This document shows positions 17,346-24,602 of a stretch of DNA of 42,251 nt, piece by piece (position 1 is the stretch's first letter; each line of letters starts with the position of its first letter). The notes under the pieces are model-generated. The model was not told where the DNA came from. It made no database searches and saw nothing but the letters and a program-made list of their open reading frames with translations. Location: contig CAZSDZ010000023.1 in the NCBI GenBank assembly GCA_964605795.1, positions 1 to 42,251 of the forward strand, read 5' to 3'. Origin of the DNA: JAFGOM01 sp964605795 (GTDB lineage Archaea; Halobacteriota; Methanomicrobia; Methanomicrobiales; Methanospirillaceae). The translations under genes and the position numbers were made by a program.

Positions 17346-17548
17346 GAATTCGACTCCTGTCTGAAACCTGAGTACCCGCTTTGGTTGCGTGTTTATTCTA
17401 TAGAGATACCGGGAAGTATCATCTTTAAATGACCTGTCTCTCCAACGAATAACACGGGAAAAGGCTGCCCTGTCCCGGCGGTTCTCCTGCCCGTCAGGAG
17501 TGTACCGGTTATCCCTGTATAATATGTAGTATGGGAACAGTTATAAAA
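17346..17548 (-). promoter_or_regulatory. corA promoter and structured 5' leader
   Basis: Read on the minus strand, a TATA-like TTTTATAAC lies at 17540-17548, which would start transcription near 17517 and give a leader of about 170 nt; a second candidate (TATTATAC) lies at 17515-17524. Three hairpins follow: CTCCTG/CAGGAG (17484-17500, loop ACGGG), CGGGA/TCCCG (17455-17477) and GATAC/GTATC (17405-17420, loop TTCCCG). The loops of the first and third are complementary over CGGG/CCCG, so a kissing interaction is possible. A Mg2+-responsive leader is an inference. Confidence 0.4.
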
Positions 17549-17614
17549 AAAACGAGACTCTCTCCTTTGGATTACAAAAAAAGTCTTCACTCATTTTTTT
17601 CAAAGATAAAACCC

Positions 17615-17621
17615 AAAAAAA
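17615..17621 (-). terminator. Oligo-T terminator of the class I aminotransferase gene
   Basis: Seven A residues on the plus strand give a T7 run in the minus-strand transcript 7 bases after the aminotransferase stop codon. More T-runs follow at 17594-17600 and 17576-17582. Oligo-T runs without a hairpin are the usual archaeal termination signal. Confidence 0.5.
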
Positions 17622-17627
17622 TGGATC

Positions 17628-18764
17628 TTAAGAGACGATGCCGGCAATCCTATCCATGGCGATTCGTAACTGATCCATGGATGCGGCATAACTCATCCGG
17701 ATCCAACCAGGAGTATTGAATGCAACACCAGGGGTGACCGCAACGTATGCCTTTGATAGCCATTCGCCGGCTACTTTTTCATCATCACCTTCGACTTTGA
17801 TATAGGCATAAAATGCACCATCGGCAGGAGCATAGGGAAGATCCATATCCATAAGGGAGTTTAGGACGAGCGAACGTCTTCGTTCAAACTCACATCGCAT
17901 CTCCTCGACACAGGCCTGTGAACCGGTAAGGGCAGCAACACCACCATACATCGCAAATGTTGTCGGATGGCTGATGGTATGCTGCTGGACTATATTCATC
18001 AGGTTTAATATCGGTTTTGGGGCGATCGCGTATCCGAGACGCCAGCCGGTCATTGCGTATGCCTTTGAGAAACCATTGATGGTAATCGTTCTCTCATCCA
18101 TTCCCGGGAACATCCCAAGTGAATAATGTGTCTGTCCGTAGATCAGTTTCTCATAGATCTCATCAGACAATGCATAGAGATCATGATCCAGGCATATATC
18201 AGCAATCAGTTTTAAGGATGCCCGTTCAAGAACAGAACCGGAAGGATTTGAGGGACTGTTCACGATTATCATCTTAGTTTTATCGGTAACCGCTTCTAAC
18301 AGCGTATCATCCGGCTGAAACGTCTTTTTCTCAAGGGGATGGTGAACGGGTCTCCCTCCTGCAAGGAGAACACAGGGTTCGTAACTGACCCACGAGGGAT
18401 CAAGGATAATCACCTCATCACCAGGATTAAGAACCGCTTCGCATGCCTCATAGATGGCATCCTTTGCACCACAGGTCACGATCACGTTGTCAGGCGAACA
18501 GGGAAAACCTCCTTCAGCCTCGGTTTTATATGCAATCGCACTGAGGAGTTCAGGTATCCCCCTTCCAGGTGCATAATGTGTTTTTCCTGACCTGAGAGCA
18601 TCTACTGCAGCATCAATAATATGAGATGGGGTATCAAAATCAGGTTCTCCAATAGACAAGCTGATAACATCAATGCCGGAAGCAGCCATGAGACGAGCTT
18701 TTTCAGTAATCTCAATGGTTGCTGAAGGGGGTATCTGTCTGATCTTATCAGCAAGAGGTTTCAT
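17628..18764 (-). CDS. PLP-dependent class I aminotransferase (AspC family)
   Basis: A 378-residue fold-type I aminotransferase. Motifs in order: SLSIGEPDFDTP (substrate-binding N-terminus), the cofactor-binding TCGAKDAIYEA, NSPSNPSG (PLP ring and carboxylate contact), ALSDEIYE with the conserved Asp/Tyr, and the Schiff-base Lys234 in NGFSKAYAMTGWRLGY. RMSYA near the C-terminus carries the carboxylate-binding Arg. Aspartate or aromatic amino acids are the likely substrates; motifs do not decide between them. The ATG overlaps the ribH stop by four bases, so the two genes form a transcriptional and translational unit. No abnormal residue seen. Confidence 0.93.
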   Translation of the reverse strand: MKPLADKIRQIPPSATIEITEKARLMAASGIDVISLSIGEPDFDTPSHIIDAAVDALRSGKTHYAPGRGIPELLSAIAYKTEAEGGFPCSPDNVIVTCGAKDAIYEACEAVLNPGDEVIILDPSWVSYEPCVLLAGGRPVHHPLEKKTFQPDDTLLEAVTDKTKMIIVNSPSNPSGSVLERASLKLIADICLDHDLYALSDEIYEKLIYGQTHYSLGMFPGMDERTITINGFSKAYAMTGWRLGYAIAPKPILNLMNIVQQHTISHPTTFAMYGGVAALTGSQACVEEMRCEFERRRSLVLNSLMDMDLPYAPADGAFYAYIKVEGDDEKVAGEWLSKAYVAVTPGVAFNTPGWIRMSYAASMDQLRIAMDRIAGIVS

Positions 18765-19168
18765 GACAATCGCTGATACATCTTTACTGCTGATTCAACC
18801 GCACGCCTGGCATAATCAATCCGCTCAGTTGCCTCCATCCGGGTCATTCCAGGCCCTGATATCCCCAGTGCAACCGGTTTCCCATACTCAAGAGAGAGAT
18901 CGATGATCTTTCGTGCGGCATGCTGAACAACAATCTCATCATGCTGGGTTGAACCCTCTATCACACATCCGATGGTGACAACCGCATCAACATTCTTCTT
19001 GGTAAGCATGTATTTTATGGCTAACGGCATGTCATACGCACCGGGAACATAGATCCGTTCCATAACCTCTGCTCCGAGGAATTTTGCATGTTCCTCTGCT
19101 TCTATCTCCATCATGTACGTGATATCACGATTAAATTCAGAAACAACAAATCCCAGTTTTATCGCCAT
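18761..19168 (-). CDS. ribH: 6,7-dimethyl-8-ribityllumazine synthase
   Basis: A 135-residue lumazine synthase, which condenses 5-amino-6-ribitylaminouracil with 3,4-dihydroxy-2-butanone 4-phosphate in the penultimate riboflavin step. Visible signatures are VVSEFNRDIT at the N-terminus, the VPGAYDMPLA loop, TIGCVIEGSTQHDE with the catalytic His, and ALGISGPGMTRMEATER for phosphate binding. Length is usual for the archaeal enzyme. It heads a two-gene unit with the class I aminotransferase (ATGA overlap). The next riboflavin gene, ribC, lies about 500 bp away behind an intervening plus-strand ferritin gene. No RFN-type riboswitch structure is apparent upstream. Confidence 0.95.
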   Translation of the reverse strand: MAIKLGFVVSEFNRDITYMMEIEAEEHAKFLGAEVMERIYVPGAYDMPLAIKYMLTKKNVDAVVTIGCVIEGSTQHDEIVVQHAARKIIDLSLEYGKPVALGISGPGMTRMEATERIDYARRAVESAVKMYQRLS

Positions 19169-19319
19169 GAGACTAACCTAGGTACTTCTATATCCTGACT
19201 ATCACAAAAAGCATCCTTTCTCATCTCAATGAAAGAGAGAAAAAAAAGAAATGCCTGACCACAGAGAGTATGACCCCTCTAAAAGGGACAGATATATGAG
19301 GGAGAATCACCTACCATCA

Positions 19320-19332
19320 GGGAAGGTGATAA
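19320..19332 (+). promoter_or_regulatory. Strong ribosome binding site of the ferritin-like gene
   Basis: The sequence gggaaggtgat ends a few bases before the ATG at 19334 and matches the archaeal anti-Shine-Dalgarno complement over AGGTGAT. It fixes the start codon and suggests efficient translation. Confidence 0.7.
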
Positions 19333-19333
19333 A

Positions 19334-19633
19334 ATGCCGGAATTTGGCAATCCGTTTGCGGGATGCGCGTTAAATAGGCGACTGACAGAACAGGAATTAA
19401 TCCGTGCGGTCAGGTTCATGATTGCAGCAGAGTATGAGGCAATTCAGTTGTATATGCAGCTGGCCGAATCAACTGACAACGAACTCGCAAGAAAGGTGCT
19501 TATTGATATTGCAGATGAAGAGCGGGTTCATGCCGGAGAGTTTATGAGGTTGCTCTTTGCTCTTGCCCCTGATGAAGAAGGATACTATCACGAGGGCGCA
19601 GGTGAAGTTGAAGAACTGATGGAAGAGAAGTAA
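19334..19633 (+). CDS. EncFtn-like ferritin (encapsulated ferritin family)
   Basis: A 99-residue, two-helix ferritin-like protein. Helix 1 carries AAEYEAIQLYMQLAE and helix 2 IADEERVHAGEF. The metal ligands of Rhodospirillum EncFtn are Glu32, Glu62 and His65; here Glu33, Glu63 and His66 occupy the same spacing, which supports assignment to this half-ferritin family, whose decamers oxidise Fe(II). The N-terminus PEFGNPFAGCALNR resembles related archaeal proteins often labelled demethoxyubiquinone hydroxylase-like. The acidic C-terminus (GEVEELMEEK) lacks an obvious encapsulin-targeting peptide, and no encapsulin shell gene lies in the window. It stands alone between ribH and ribC on the opposite strand. 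Confidence 0.85.
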   Translation: MPEFGNPFAGCALNRRLTEQELIRAVRFMIAAEYEAIQLYMQLAESTDNELARKVLIDIADEERVHAGEFMRLLFALAPDEEGYYHEGAGEVEELMEEK

Positions 19634-19674
19634 AAGAGAGTACGAAAGAGATATCACGACAATAATGCATCACA

Positions 19675-20133
19675 TTACTGCCGTGCAGAGCCGGCATCAG
19701 GAAACCCCTGTCTCTGACCGGTTCCAGCCTCACGCTCCAGGGTTCCGGGGCGCATCAGCTTGATAACATTCTGGGCATGTTCACGGGTTCTCTGTTCTGC
19801 AAGCCATGCCAGCTCGGTATCAGAACCCGCTTCATCCTCATGAACAAAAACCTCGATAATATGTTTATTTGTCAGAAGCTGACAGCTTATTAACCCCTGT
19901 GATGCTTCATGCGCACAGATGCGATCCTTCTCTTTTCCACCCGGCATCCCAAGAGCCATGCAGATATCACACCCATACTCTTCTATCAGTTTTTTACAGG
20001 CAACAGGAAGATCCTTTATTCCCGGGACGGTATACCGCTCAAGTGAGACGCTCGCATGTTTTTTCAGTTCATCTATTGCGATTTTACCCATATTAACACG
20101 GGAAAAAGTGGTATCTGCAATCCCCACTCTCAT
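19675..20133 (-). CDS. ribC: Archaeal-type riboflavin synthase
   Basis: A 152-residue riboflavin synthase of the archaeal class, related to lumazine synthase and unlike the bacterial RibE type. It dismutates two lumazines to riboflavin. Signatures are MRVGIADTTFSRVNMG, RYTVPGIKDLPVACKKL, ICMALGMPGGKEKDRICAHEASQG and NKHIIEVFVHEDEA. The last 25 residues (from about RPGTLEREAG) form a polar tail that looks disordered. Its ATG overlaps the stop of the upstream class V aminotransferase by four bases. With ribH about 500 bp away it completes the last two riboflavin steps, needed for FAD, FMN and coenzyme F420 precursors. Confidence 0.93.
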   Translation of the reverse strand: MRVGIADTTFSRVNMGKIAIDELKKHASVSLERYTVPGIKDLPVACKKLIEEYGCDICMALGMPGGKEKDRICAHEASQGLISCQLLTNKHIIEVFVHEDEAGSDTELAWLAEQRTREHAQNVIKLMRPGTLEREAGTGQRQGFPDAGSARQ

Positions 20134-21260
20134 CCCAGAACCTCAGCCGCAGCAGCAACACCGTGGCCCTCGGGATTGTACCCCAGTTTCTGCAATGCAT
20201 GCTCGGTTATTGCAAGGGTTGCCAGAATTTCAGGAGCACTAACCGCTCCCATATGACCGATCCGGAATATCACATCCTTGAGATGGTCCTGGCCACCTGC
20301 AATCTGGACCCCCAGTTTCTTGATGATTCCCCTAAATTCCTTGTCCTTTACCCCGTCAGGCAAGTTTACTGCGGTTACGGTTTGAGAGTAGTGATGAAGG
20401 GCATCGGTCTTGGGATAGAGAGAAAGACCCCAGGCCTCTGCAGCGGCCCTTACCGATTCTGCCATACGATGATGACGTGCAATCCGGGCATCCACTCCTT
20501 CTTCCTCTATCATGAGACAGGCTTCCCGAAGTCCCAAAAAGAGGGGTACCGCCGGCGTGTAGGGGGTTTCCATCGGACGTTTCATGGCGCTTTTGTTGTA
20601 TGCCTCAAGATCAAGATAATATGGCGCGGTATCGGTTCGGCGATCCCAGGCTCGTTTCGAGACCGAAAGGGCAGAGAGACCGGCAGGAGCGGCCAGACAC
20701 TTCTGGGATCCCACGATGGCAACATCCACCCCCCACTCGTCAACCTTGACCGTATCCCCGCCAATGGAAGTCACTCCGTCCATAATAAAGAGGGCATCAT
20801 GTTTCCTGCACAATGATCCGACTTCCTTTGCCGGATTAAGGATCCCTGCAGAGGTCTCATTATGAACCATAGTGACAATCTCACATCCGCCATCGAGTTC
20901 CTGTTGTAATCGCTCGAGTTGCAGGGGAGTACCCCACTCTGATATTACCGGTACCGCTTGTCCATACCGTTTCCCGATATCAAACAGGCGCTCTCCAAAC
21001 TTCCCGTTCACCAGGTGAGCAATCTTCTTTCCCTGGCCAAAGTTGGCGATGGCAGCCTCCATTGCAGCAGTCCCGGAACCTGATAGAACGAGGGGATCAT
21101 TCTTTGTCTGAAAGACCGATCGAAGTACCCGCACGATATCGGCATATGCCTCTCCAAATTCAGGCCCACGGTGATTTATCGCCTGTCTTGCCATTGCAGC
21201 CCGTACCCGCTCAGATAACGGGACCGGACCGGGCAGCATCAGCAGTATCTCCTGTTCCAT
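20130..21260 (-). CDS. Class V aminotransferase (alanine-glyoxylate/serine-pyruvate type)
   Basis: A 376-residue PLP enzyme. Motifs are MLPGPVPLSERV and INHRGPEF at the N-terminus, LSGSGTAAMEAA for PLP binding, HNETSAGILNP, the cofactor Asp in FIMDGVTSIGG, and the Schiff-base Lys187 in IVGSQKCLAAPAGL. RIGHMG near the C-terminus binds carboxylate. Archaeal relatives such as MJ0959 are broad-specificity transaminases proposed for serine/phosphoserine synthesis; the substrate here is not certain. I chose the ATG at 21260 over a TTG six bases earlier. It is co-translated with ribC through an ATGA overlap and diverges from purE with about 55 bp between starts. Confidence 0.92.
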   Translation of the reverse strand: MEQEILLMLPGPVPLSERVRAAMARQAINHRGPEFGEAYADIVRVLRSVFQTKNDPLVLSGSGTAAMEAAIANFGQGKKIAHLVNGKFGERLFDIGKRYGQAVPVISEWGTPLQLERLQQELDGGCEIVTMVHNETSAGILNPAKEVGSLCRKHDALFIMDGVTSIGGDTVKVDEWGVDVAIVGSQKCLAAPAGLSALSVSKRAWDRRTDTAPYYLDLEAYNKSAMKRPMETPYTPAVPLFLGLREACLMIEEEGVDARIARHHRMAESVRAAAEAWGLSLYPKTDALHHYSQTVTAVNLPDGVKDKEFRGIIKKLGVQIAGGQDHLKDVIFRIGHMGAVSAPEILATLAITEHALQKLGYNPEGHGVAAAAEVLG

Positions 21261-21315
21261 TCTCAATCAGCTTAGGCTATTAGCATTCATGCCAGATTAT
21301 ACTCGTGGGTATCGT

Positions 21316-21717
21316 ATGGTTGATGTGAGTATCATCTGTGGTTCAGATTCTGACAGTGCAGTTGCACAAAAGGTCAGGGATACACTTGAGAAAAATTCAA
21401 TATCTTTTGAAGACCGGGTTCTCTCGGCACACCGTGATCCTGAAGAACTTGATGGTTACGTAAAAAATTCAGATGCATCTATCTTTATCTGTATTGCAGG
21501 CCTTTCCGCAGCTCTTCCCGGAGTTGTTGCTGCAAAGACCACGCGACCGGTTATCGGAGTACCGGTAAGCGGGGGACTGTTAGGCGGTCTTGATGCTCTT
21601 CTCTCGATCGTCCAGATGCCAAAAGGAGTCCCGGTGGCGTGTGTCGGCGTTGACAACGGGCAAAATGCAGCACTCCTGGCAATCAGGATCTTATCTCTGG
21701 AAAAAAGGATGATATAG
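21316..21717 (+). CDS. purE: PurE, AIR carboxylase / N5-CAIR mutase
   Basis: A 133-residue single-domain PurE of de novo purine synthesis, acting on the carboxylation of aminoimidazole ribonucleotide. It shows IICGSDSDSAV at the substrate loop, the catalytic SAHRDPEEL, and VIGVPVSGG followed by LLSIVQMPKGVPVACVGVDNGQNAALLAIRIL. The usual second histidine of bacterial class I enzymes (GGAAHLPG) is Ala here (GLSAALPG); I could not tell whether that is standard for methanogens. The ATG at 21316 starts right at the conserved strand and has GTGGG upstream; an ATG at 21289 would add nine residues. No purK is adjacent. Confidence 0.93.
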   Translation: MVDVSIICGSDSDSAVAQKVRDTLEKNSISFEDRVLSAHRDPEELDGYVKNSDASIFICIAGLSAALPGVVAAKTTRPVIGVPVSGGLLGGLDALLSIVQMPKGVPVACVGVDNGQNAALLAIRILSLEKRMI

Positions 21718-21815
21718 GAACAGGTGTGGATAATCAGAAATGAAAGTTCCTTAAAAACCCCTCTATCCTGACGTATCCAACCCAGAGGGAGTCTAACATT
21801 TAAGGAGAAAAAAAG

Positions 21816-22076
21816 TTAATACCGGTTAAATTCACGGCGTGGCTTGGGAGGACGTGCTTCATCGATTCGAAGAGTCCTTCCCTCAAAAACGGTCTCATTG
21901 AGCGCTTCCATCGCTTTTTCTGCTTCTTCGACTGAGCTCATCTCAACAAAGCCAAACCCTTTCTGTCCAATGATCCTGACATCAACCACTTCGCCATAAT
22001 CTTCAAAAAGAGTCTTTAGTTGAGACTCATTTACCGAGTATGTCAGGTTCCCGACATACAGTTTCTTTCCCTGCAT
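21816..22076 (-). CDS. RRM-type RNA-binding protein
   Basis: An 86-residue single RNA recognition motif protein. RNP2 is LYVGNL right after the start and RNP1 is KGFGFVEM, with the helix pattern EEAEKAMEALN and the final strand LRIDEARPPKPRRE. A basic tail follows the domain. Proteins of this kind bind single-stranded RNA and often behave as cold-shock or RNA-chaperone proteins, which is inference here. I chose the ATG at 22076 because the domain starts there; a frame open to 22118 adds residues outside the fold. A TATA-like element near 22265 on its strand would give a long leader of about 165 nt, a layout shared with cold-shock genes. Confidence 0.88.
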   Translation of the reverse strand: MQGKKLYVGNLTYSVNESQLKTLFEDYGEVVDVRIIGQKGFGFVEMSSVEEAEKAMEALNETVFEGRTLRIDEARPPKPRREFNRY

Positions 22077-22118
22077 AAGATTCACTAATACATTTTCCGC
22101 AGCTTGAATACACGACAT

Positions 22119-22483
22119 TCATCGGTCTTTACTCAATCAGGAGGAAAATAGCGCAATACTAATCTATCAGGCAATGGACCTGATTAATCAGGTCAGGCAT
22201 ACTATTTTGTCCATTCTGCGTTACTAAGTAGTGATCCTTTCTTCTTTTGAACTTTTCGGATTAAATATTTATATATTTTTTAGGAGAAACGATGATCCCC
22301 ATAACAAGAACACAAAAATCGAAAACTCTGGATAAAATCAGGTAACGGAGTCAATCTCCACGAAATGTTCTATAATGACTCAAATATCAGGAGACACGGT
22401 TTCCTGCGATATATGCACATAAGCGGGTATCGCTTGGATAATTAAGATCCGATTTGAGAGTAAAAAGGATAACTAAGAGGAAA
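22119..22483. other. Intergenic region with TATA elements and possible micro-ORF
   Basis: No confirmed gene. A strongly AT-rich core (taaatatttatatatttt, about 22262-22279) can serve as a TATA box on either strand; on the minus strand it would drive the RRM gene. On the plus strand it is followed by AGGAG and an ATG at 22292 opening a 17-codon frame that ends at 22345. No thiamine-type riboswitch was recognised, and the region is downstream of thiC, not upstream of it. Confidence 0.4.
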
Positions 22484-23740
22484 TCAGGGGAAAATCTCAC
22501 GAATCATCTTTACCGCGCACAGATCTCCGCACATCGAACAGGTATCTTCTCCCGGATCCCGGTCATGAATCGCCCGTGCAACCTCAGGGAAAAGAGCTGT
22601 GGCAAATTGAGCCTCCCAATCAAGATTATGTCGCATCTCACCCATCAGGAGTTCCTGCATCTTCGCCTTGCGGCTACCCTGAACCAGATCGCCAATATGG
22701 GCAGCGATAACAGACGCACGGGTTCCTTCAATGATATCTTCCACTCTGGGCAGAGCAAGGTGTTCACTGGGTGAGACCATACAGAGGAAATTAGCCCCAT
22801 ACATGCAGGCAACAGAACCCCCGATGGCACCCACAAGATGATCGTACCCGGGAGCAATATCGGTAATGAGAGGCCCTAACAAATACAGGGGGGCATCATT
22901 AGTAAGCTCCTTTATCATCCTCACATTGTATCCAATCTGTTCAAGGGGAATATGCCCGGGTCCTTCAATCATCCGCTGAACCCCTGCTTTTAAGGCACGT
23001 TTGGCAAGACGACCGAGATGTAAGTACTCAACAGATTTTGCCAGTCTCTCTGCATCGTCCTGGCAACCCGGGCGCATCCCGTCACCAAGACTTAAAACAA
23101 CATCATATTCACCAAGGATCTCAAGCAGATAATCAAACTCTGACCAGAGCGGGTTTTCTATCCCTTGTGATGCCATCATGGCGATGTGGAACGCTCCCCC
23201 CCGGGATACCACCCCCATGGTCCGTGGATCCTCGTGGAGTGACTGGAACACATCGGTATTCACCCCGCAGTGAAGGGTCAGAAAATCAACACCCTGGTTG
23301 CAATGCTCCCTGATTACCCGAAAGAGGAGATCTGCCTCGAGATCTGCAGCATTGCCAGCCCTTCGTACCGCTTCATAGACAGGGACGGTACCGATGACTG
23401 TATCCAACCGAAGCAGTTCTTTTCGCATTCCCAAGAGATCCCCTCCGGTAGAGAGATCCATGAGACTATCAGCGCCATTGACAAGAGCTGCCTCTGCTTT
23501 TTGCATCTCAAGAACAGGATCACAGAGCTGATTACTGGTCCCGATATTGACATTGACCTTGACCTGGCAGATATCACCAATTCCGATGACCTTGTGTTTG
23601 CGTCTGGTGTTGTTGGGAATTACCAGCCTGCCGGTAATAATGTGCTCTGCTGCTTTTCCCGGATCGAGACCCTCCAGCAGGGCAACATTCTCAACCTCAG
23701 GCGGGATATTGTGCCTGCAGTGGTTGATAAGGGTATCCAT
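22484..23740 (-). CDS. thiC: Phosphomethylpyrimidine synthase ThiC
   Basis: A 418-residue radical SAM enzyme that rearranges aminoimidazole ribonucleotide to HMP phosphate for thiamine. Core motifs are VNVNIGTSNQ, DSLMDLSTGGDL, FLTLHCGVN, VSRGGAF, LSLGDGMRPGC, EGPGHIPL, GPLITDIAPGYDH and IGGSVACMYGANFLC. The C-terminal cluster motif is CSMCGDLC, with three residues between the last two cysteines, as I recall from anaerobe versions; bacterial enzymes more often have four. Length is that of the shorter prokaryotic form. Only 39 bp separate its start from the divergent MBL gene, leaving no room for a TPP riboswitch. It shares the AIR precursor with purE, about 0.8 kb away. Confidence 0.96.
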   Translation of the reverse strand: MDTLINHCRHNIPPEVENVALLEGLDPGKAAEHIITGRLVIPNNTRRKHKVIGIGDICQVKVNVNIGTSNQLCDPVLEMQKAEAALVNGADSLMDLSTGGDLLGMRKELLRLDTVIGTVPVYEAVRRAGNAADLEADLLFRVIREHCNQGVDFLTLHCGVNTDVFQSLHEDPRTMGVVSRGGAFHIAMMASQGIENPLWSEFDYLLEILGEYDVVLSLGDGMRPGCQDDAERLAKSVEYLHLGRLAKRALKAGVQRMIEGPGHIPLEQIGYNVRMIKELTNDAPLYLLGPLITDIAPGYDHLVGAIGGSVACMYGANFLCMVSPSEHLALPRVEDIIEGTRASVIAAHIGDLVQGSRKAKMQELLMGEMRHNLDWEAQFATALFPEVARAIHDRDPGEDTCSMCGDLCAVKMIREIFP

Positions 23741-23779
23741 ACCGGTACTTGTTTGTGAGCAGCCGGTTAATAGAGTACC

Positions 23780-24388
23780 ATGAGTACCACAAAGGTCAGG
23801 CTCCTCCCAGGAGATGGTTTTTATGCCAATGCATACCTGGCAGGACCCGTTCTCTTTGATGCCGGTGTAACTCCCGTCTCAATCGAACCATACCGGACCG
23901 GGATAACCCATATCATTATTACCCATGCCCATTTTGACCATATTGTCTACCTTGCGCACCTCGTCCAATACACCGGGGCACAGGTATGTATCCATGCTCA
24001 GGACGCAGAGGGATTAATCAGTGACCGTGAAAGTCTTGCAATGAATTTCGGGGGTCATGCTCCTAAAATCCAGGCTGACCGGATCATACATGACGGAGAT
24101 ACCATCGAGGGATGGACCGTATTACATACTCCAGGCCATACGAAAGGAAGCATCTGCCTGTATGATCCGGAATCACAGGCGCTTATCAGTGGAGATACCG
24201 TCTTTTCAGACGGTGCCTTCGGGAGGTATGATTTTGCTGGCGGCAGCAGGGAAGCATTAACAGAATCACTGGAACGTTTGAGCTCAATACCGGTAGAAGG
24301 GCTTTATCCCGGCCATGGCCTTCCGGTAATATCAGGTGGCTCCCGTCATATCAGTGCTGCCCTTCAGATGATACGACGGTTTGGATAA
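23780..24388 (+). CDS. MBL-fold hydrolase, glyoxalase II-like
   Basis: A 202-residue metallo-beta-lactamase-fold protein. The metal motif THAHFDH is at 48-54, followed by HTPGHTKGS, LISGDTVFSDGAFGR with the bridging Asp, and LYPGHGLP with the last His, so both metal sites are complete. Such proteins hydrolyse thioesters or phosphodiesters or act as flavodiiron partners; nothing here specifies the substrate. Length is that of short archaeal glyoxalase II-like proteins. It diverges from thiC across 39 bp, and a rather long 211-bp gap follows. Confidence 0.9.
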   Translation: MSTTKVRLLPGDGFYANAYLAGPVLFDAGVTPVSIEPYRTGITHIIITHAHFDHIVYLAHLVQYTGAQVCIHAQDAEGLISDRESLAMNFGGHAPKIQADRIIHDGDTIEGWTVLHTPGHTKGSICLYDPESQALISGDTVFSDGAFGRYDFAGGSREALTESLERLSSIPVEGLYPGHGLPVISGGSRHISAALQMIRRFG

Positions 24389-24552
24389 AAAAAACCGTGA
24401 TACAATCACAAGATGGAGGTCATACGGACGGGAGGATGAATCCCAGGAAGATCCCATAATAATCGTCATGAATGAAAAAAACGTCTGGATGATATGTCTT
24501 TTGAGACCATTTATCCACATGGCATTTATCTATAGATACATACAGTGCTCTC

Positions 24553-24598
24553 TTTTTATATCCTAACTGATATACCACTAACACATTGAATGGAGGTG
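24553..24598 (+). promoter_or_regulatory. gap promoter and ribosome binding site
   Basis: A TATA-like tttttatat at 24553-24561 lies about 45 bases before the start codon, placing transcription start near 24585. GGAGGTG at 24592-24598 is a near-perfect Shine-Dalgarno site four bases from the second ATG (24603), which decides the start. Confidence 0.6.
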
Positions 24599-24602
24599 CA
24601 TG

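Noticed and set aside
17393..17590. 65-codon minus-strand frame in the corA leader
   Set aside because: It crosses the promoter and hairpins and resembles no protein; the structured-leader reading explains the sequence better.
23711..23740. Unusual cluster-motif spacing in ThiC as a novelty
   Set aside because: The CX2CX3C spacing near the C-terminus also occurs, as I recall, in ThiC of other anaerobes, so it is probably ordinary.
23741..23779. TPP riboswitch upstream of thiC
   Set aside because: Only 39 bp separate thiC from the divergent gene, too short for the aptamer, and no matching core was seen.
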